Assembly (NCBI RefSeq): GCF_025148635.1
Contig: NZ_CP102269.1
Span: 3,472,001 to 3,536,000, forward strand
From: Butyricimonas virosa
GTDB lineage: Bacteria > Bacteroidota > Bacteroidia > Bacteroidales > Marinifilaceae
DNA: 64,000 bases
Direction of reading: 5' to 3'
Below the pieces are notes generated by a model. It had not been told where the DNA came from. It did not search any database and saw only the letters and a program-made list of their open reading frames with translations. Each line of letters opens with the position of its first letter. Position 1 is the first letter of the stretch. Below, piece after piece: positions 61,287 through 64,000 of the stretch. The translations under genes and the position numbers were made by a program.

Positions 61287-63737
61287 ATGAAATATTTGAT
61301 TGTTGGTGGTGTGGCCGGTGGTGCCTCGACGGCAGCTCGTTTGCGTAGGCTCGATGAAAGTGCTGAAATTATTATGTTCGAGAGAGGTAATTACATCTCT
61401 TATGCCAATTGTGGTTTACCTTATTATATTGGAGAGTTGATATACGAACGGGAGAAACTTTTCGTGCAAACACCGGAAAGTTTTGCCGCACGATTTAATA
61501 TTGAGGCTCGGGTGCGTTCGGAAGTGGAGCGTGTAAACCCGGAAAAGAAAACAATCACGGTACATAATTTGGATTCGGGAGGACTTTATGAAGAGACGTA
61601 TGATAAATTGATCTTGTCGCCGGGAGCGGCTCCGGTTCGTCCACCACTAGAGGGAATTGATTCGGAGGGAATTTTTACCTTGCGTAATGTGAATGATACG
61701 GATCGGGTGAAGGAGTATATCGAGGAGAATGACGTGAAACGGGCGTTGATCGTGGGGGCTGGGTTTATTGGTCTGGAGATGGCGGAGAACTTGCACGAGT
61801 ATGGGATTCAAGTGTCGGTTGTGGAAATGGCTGATCAAGTGATGACTCCGGTGGATTACGAGATTGCGACCGTGGTACATCAACATTTCAAATCGAAAGG
61901 CGTTGGTTTGCATTTGCAAGAAGCGGTGACAGCGTTCCGCCCCGTGGAGGACGGTATTGACGTGGTGTTGAAAAGCGGGTTGGTGTTGCAGGTTGATATG
62001 GTATTACTTTCTATCGGGGTACGTCCGGATGTGAAACTGGCACGTGAGGCTGGATTAGAGATTGGGGAGACAGGGGGAATCAAGGTGAACGAGTTTTTAC
62101 AGACTTCCCATCCGGATATTTATGCCGTGGGTGATGCAATCGAGTTCCCGAATCCGGTGAGTGGTCATCCGTCTCTGGCGTTTTTAGCGGGACCGGCCAA
62201 TAAACAGGGACGTATCTGTGCAGACAACGTGGTGAATGGTAATCATCAAAAATATAGAGGCTCTATTAGTACGGCCATTGCCAAGGTTTTCGACTTGACC
62301 GTGGGGGCAACCGGGGTGTCTGCAAAGATGTTGGATCGTTTGCAAATTCCTTATAAAGAGGCTATCGTGCATGGAGCATCTCATGCCGGGTATTATCCGG
62401 GTGCGATTATGATGGATATAAAGATTAATTTCTCGCCGGAAGATGGAAAGTTGCTGGGAGCACAAGCCGTGGGTATTGATGGGGTGGATAAACGATTGGA
62501 GATGATGTCAGCCGTAATTCGGAATGGTGGGACTATTTATGATCTGATGGAATTGGAACAAGCCTATGCGCCACCTTACTCGTCGGCGAAAGACCCGGTG
62601 AATATGGCCGGATTCGTGGCGGATAATATGCTGAGTGGAAAAGTGAAGATGATTAGTTGGCGAGAATTGAAAGATATGGACCGATCCAAAGTAATGTTGG
62701 TGGACGTACGTACGGCGGAGGAATTTGCCATGGGAAGTATCGAGGGAGCCGTGAATATTTCTTTGGATGGTTCACGGGGAGAATACCAAAAATTACCGAA
62801 AGATCGGACAATCGTGGTGTTCTGTGCAATCGGGTTGCGGGGGTATATTGCAGCCCGGGTATTGATGCAACACGGTTATGATGTGGTGAACCTGAATGGA
62901 GGGTATCGGACATATTCAACTGCGATGGCGGAACAATGTAACCCGATAAAATATTCGGAGCCGGAACCTAAAAAGCCGGTGGAACTAAAAGCTCCGGAGA
63001 AAGTAGTGGAGAAGAAATCCTTTGCGATAGATGCTTGTGGCTTACAATGTCCGGGACCCGTGATGAAGTTGAAAGGTGGGATGGAGCAATTGAAGGCTGG
63101 GGAACGTTTGGAGATTAAGGTGACCGACCAGGGATTTTCCCGGGATGTGGCATCGTGGGCAAAGATGACGGGAAACCGGTTGGTGGATGTGAAGGAAGAA
63201 AAAGGTATAATTACGGCTGTGTTGGAGAAAGGGGCAGGAGTTTGTCCCGTGGTGAAGGAAGGAGCGGGGAACAACAAGACGCTGATCGTGTTCAGCGATG
63301 ATCTGGATAAGGCCTTGGCGTCGTTTGTTATTGCGAATGGGGCGGCATCGACGGGACGGAAGGTAACGATGTTTTTCACCTTCTGGGGGTTGAATGTGAT
63401 CCGGAAAGAGCGTGCCGATGCAGTGAAGAAAGACACGATGGGCAAGATGTTCGGAATGATGATGCCTGCCGGAAGTCGTAAGTTGTCTTTGTCGAAGATG
63501 AATATGATGGGGATGGGAACCCGGATGATGCGAAAGGTGATGCGTAATAAGCAGATCGATTCGCTGGAGAGTTTGATTGAACAGGCCCGGAACAATGGGG
63601 TTGAGTTTATAGCCTGCCAGATGTCCATGGATGTGATGGGAATTGCGAAAGAGGAGTTGATTGACGGGGTAAATGTTGGTGGTGTGGCGACTTACTTGGA
63701 GCGGGCGGAGAATGCAAACGTGAATCTGTTTGTTTGA
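61287..63737 (+). CDS. CoA-disulfide/persulfide reductase fused to rhodanese, TusA and DsrE domains
   Basis: An 816-residue fusion. Residues 1-445: FAD/NAD(P)H flavoprotein with VGGVAGGASTAARLRRL, the redox Cys42 in ISYANCGLPYYIG, IVGAGFIGLEMAENL and YAVGDAIEF. About 450-545: rhodanese with the active Cys in VVFCAIGLRGYIA. About 570-640: TusA-like with ACGLQCPGPVMKLK. About 655-816: DsrE/F-like with VFSDDLDKALASFVIANGAA. Such fusions reduce CoA or protein persulfides and pass sulfur between Cys sites. The gene is last in an operon with the ArsR-type regulator and thioredoxin. Confidence 0.92.
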   Translation: MKYLIVGGVAGGASTAARLRRLDESAEIIMFERGNYISYANCGLPYYIGELIYEREKLFVQTPESFAARFNIEARVRSEVERVNPEKKTITVHNLDSGGLYEETYDKLILSPGAAPVRPPLEGIDSEGIFTLRNVNDTDRVKEYIEENDVKRALIVGAGFIGLEMAENLHEYGIQVSVVEMADQVMTPVDYEIATVVHQHFKSKGVGLHLQEAVTAFRPVEDGIDVVLKSGLVLQVDMVLLSIGVRPDVKLAREAGLEIGETGGIKVNEFLQTSHPDIYAVGDAIEFPNPVSGHPSLAFLAGPANKQGRICADNVVNGNHQKYRGSISTAIAKVFDLTVGATGVSAKMLDRLQIPYKEAIVHGASHAGYYPGAIMMDIKINFSPEDGKLLGAQAVGIDGVDKRLEMMSAVIRNGGTIYDLMELEQAYAPPYSSAKDPVNMAGFVADNMLSGKVKMISWRELKDMDRSKVMLVDVRTAEEFAMGSIEGAVNISLDGSRGEYQKLPKDRTIVVFCAIGLRGYIAARVLMQHGYDVVNLNGGYRTYSTAMAEQCNPIKYSEPEPKKPVELKAPEKVVEKKSFAIDACGLQCPGPVMKLKGGMEQLKAGERLEIKVTDQGFSRDVASWAKMTGNRLVDVKEEKGIITAVLEKGAGVCPVVKEGAGNNKTLIVFSDDLDKALASFVIANGAASTGRKVTMFFTFWGLNVIRKERADAVKKDTMGKMFGMMMPAGSRKLSLSKMNMMGMGTRMMRKVMRNKQIDSLESLIEQARNNGVEFIACQMSMDVMGIAKEELIDGVNVGGVATYLERAENANVNLFV

Positions 63738-63755
63738 TTGAAGGTTTTTCAAACA

Positions 63756-63844
63756 ACTACCCCCACTAACTCCCCCTTGCACAGGGGGGGAAACGCTTGG
63801 TAATCAGCTCTCCCCCTGTGTAAGGGGGAGTTGGAGGGGGTAGT
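63756..63844. repeat. Paired inverted copies (B and C) of the GC-rich palindromic repeat
   Basis: Copy B (63756-63790, ACTACCCCCACTAACTCCCC...) and copy C (63810-63844, identical to 312-346) face each other across 19 bases. The pair can form a long imperfect hairpin and may end transcription of the sulfur operon. The arrangement resembles a BIME. Confidence 0.8.
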
Positions 63845-63891
63845 CTGTTAAAAATAGACTTTGGGGACACCCCCCTTTATTTATACTTAAT

Positions 63892-64000
63892 CTACCATAC
63901 CCTGCCGGATTTACGCCACCCTTTTTTATAGTAATTTTCGCTTAGGTGGTTGACCATGACACCTTTTGATGTGCTGGCATGAGCGAAGTAACCGTTTTTG
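63892..64000 (-). CDS. NlpC/P60-family cell-wall peptidase, C-terminal fragment
   Basis: A minus-strand frame enters from the right edge and ends at TAG (63894-63892). The 36 visible residues read KNGYFAHASTSKGVMVNHLS then ENYYKKGWRKSGRVW. FAHASTSKGV is the conserved segment with the catalytic His of NlpC/P60 (C40) endopeptidases, and the closing Tyr/Lys/Arg-rich strand is the usual end. The rest of the gene is outside the window. Confidence 0.8.
   Translation of the reverse strand, partial: KNGYFAHASTSKGVMVNHLSENYYKKGWRKSGRVW

Noticed and set aside
63042..63782. Long minus-strand open frame (246 codons) antisense to the CoA-disulfide-reductase-like gene
   Set aside because: It is His/Pro-rich with no motif, is fully covered by a well-supported gene on the other strand, and is explained by codon bias of that gene.

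Overview
The window looks like a chromosomal segment of a Bacteroidales bacterium. Evidence: promoter elements of the Bacteroidetes type (TTTG about 20 bases before TAnnTTTG), a capsule locus opened by a UpxY-type NusG paralogue, an ISAon1-like insertion sequence, arrays of MacB/FtsX-type permeases, surface lipoprotein glycosidases, and a TonB-receptor-like outer membrane barrel. An Odoribacteraceae member (Butyricimonas or Odoribacter) is my guess, not shown by any single feature.

Layout. 1-2285: end of folP, a SpoU-type RNA methylase and miaB. 2543-24700: a capsular or exopolysaccharide locus on the + strand. It has a clear promoter, a structured leader, upxY and an unknown second gene, then nucleotide-sugar genes, transporter, polymerase, glycosyltransferases and two initiating-transferase genes, one of them broken. 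The middle (about 6272-22216) is visibly richer in A+T than its two ends, as expected for an exchangeable cassette. It encodes CDP-glucose and CDP-4-keto-6-deoxyglucose synthesis followed by a two-gene transketolase, which suggests a branched-chain sugar. The locus ends in a terminator that is duplicated around a VapBC-like toxin-antitoxin pair. 24857-33711: housekeeping genes (htpG, upp, secA, lgt, a guanine-deaminase-like gene). 34003-37398: a long lysine-2,3-aminomutase-like radical SAM protein and two tandem DUF6266-like genes. 37679-50379: a two-component system whose kinase carries an in-frame stop, divergent from an export operon with one ATPase, six permeases in three pairs, a TolC-like protein and a membrane-fusion protein. 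50521-58233: GH20 and GH2 lipoprotein glycosidases, an outer membrane barrel and a PAP2 phosphatase. 58351-60406: tRNA-Thr(CGU), a decayed insertion sequence and a phzF remnant. 60610-63737: an ArsR regulator, a thioredoxin and a four-domain CoA-disulfide-reductase-like protein, probably a reactive-sulfur system. The window ends in the 3' end of an NlpC/P60 gene on the minus strand.

Intergenic DNA is unusual. Many gaps hold short degenerate tandem arrays with a strict 7-base period (ATTTTNA or AAAARCT-like) or 9-base period (AAGGTTCAT-like). A 35-base GC-rich palindromic repeat occurs near both ends of the window. The best candidates for something undescribed are the CDP-sugar/transketolase module, the six-permease single-ATPase exporter with its damaged sensor, the terminator-flanked toxin-antitoxin insertion, and the periodic intergenic arrays.
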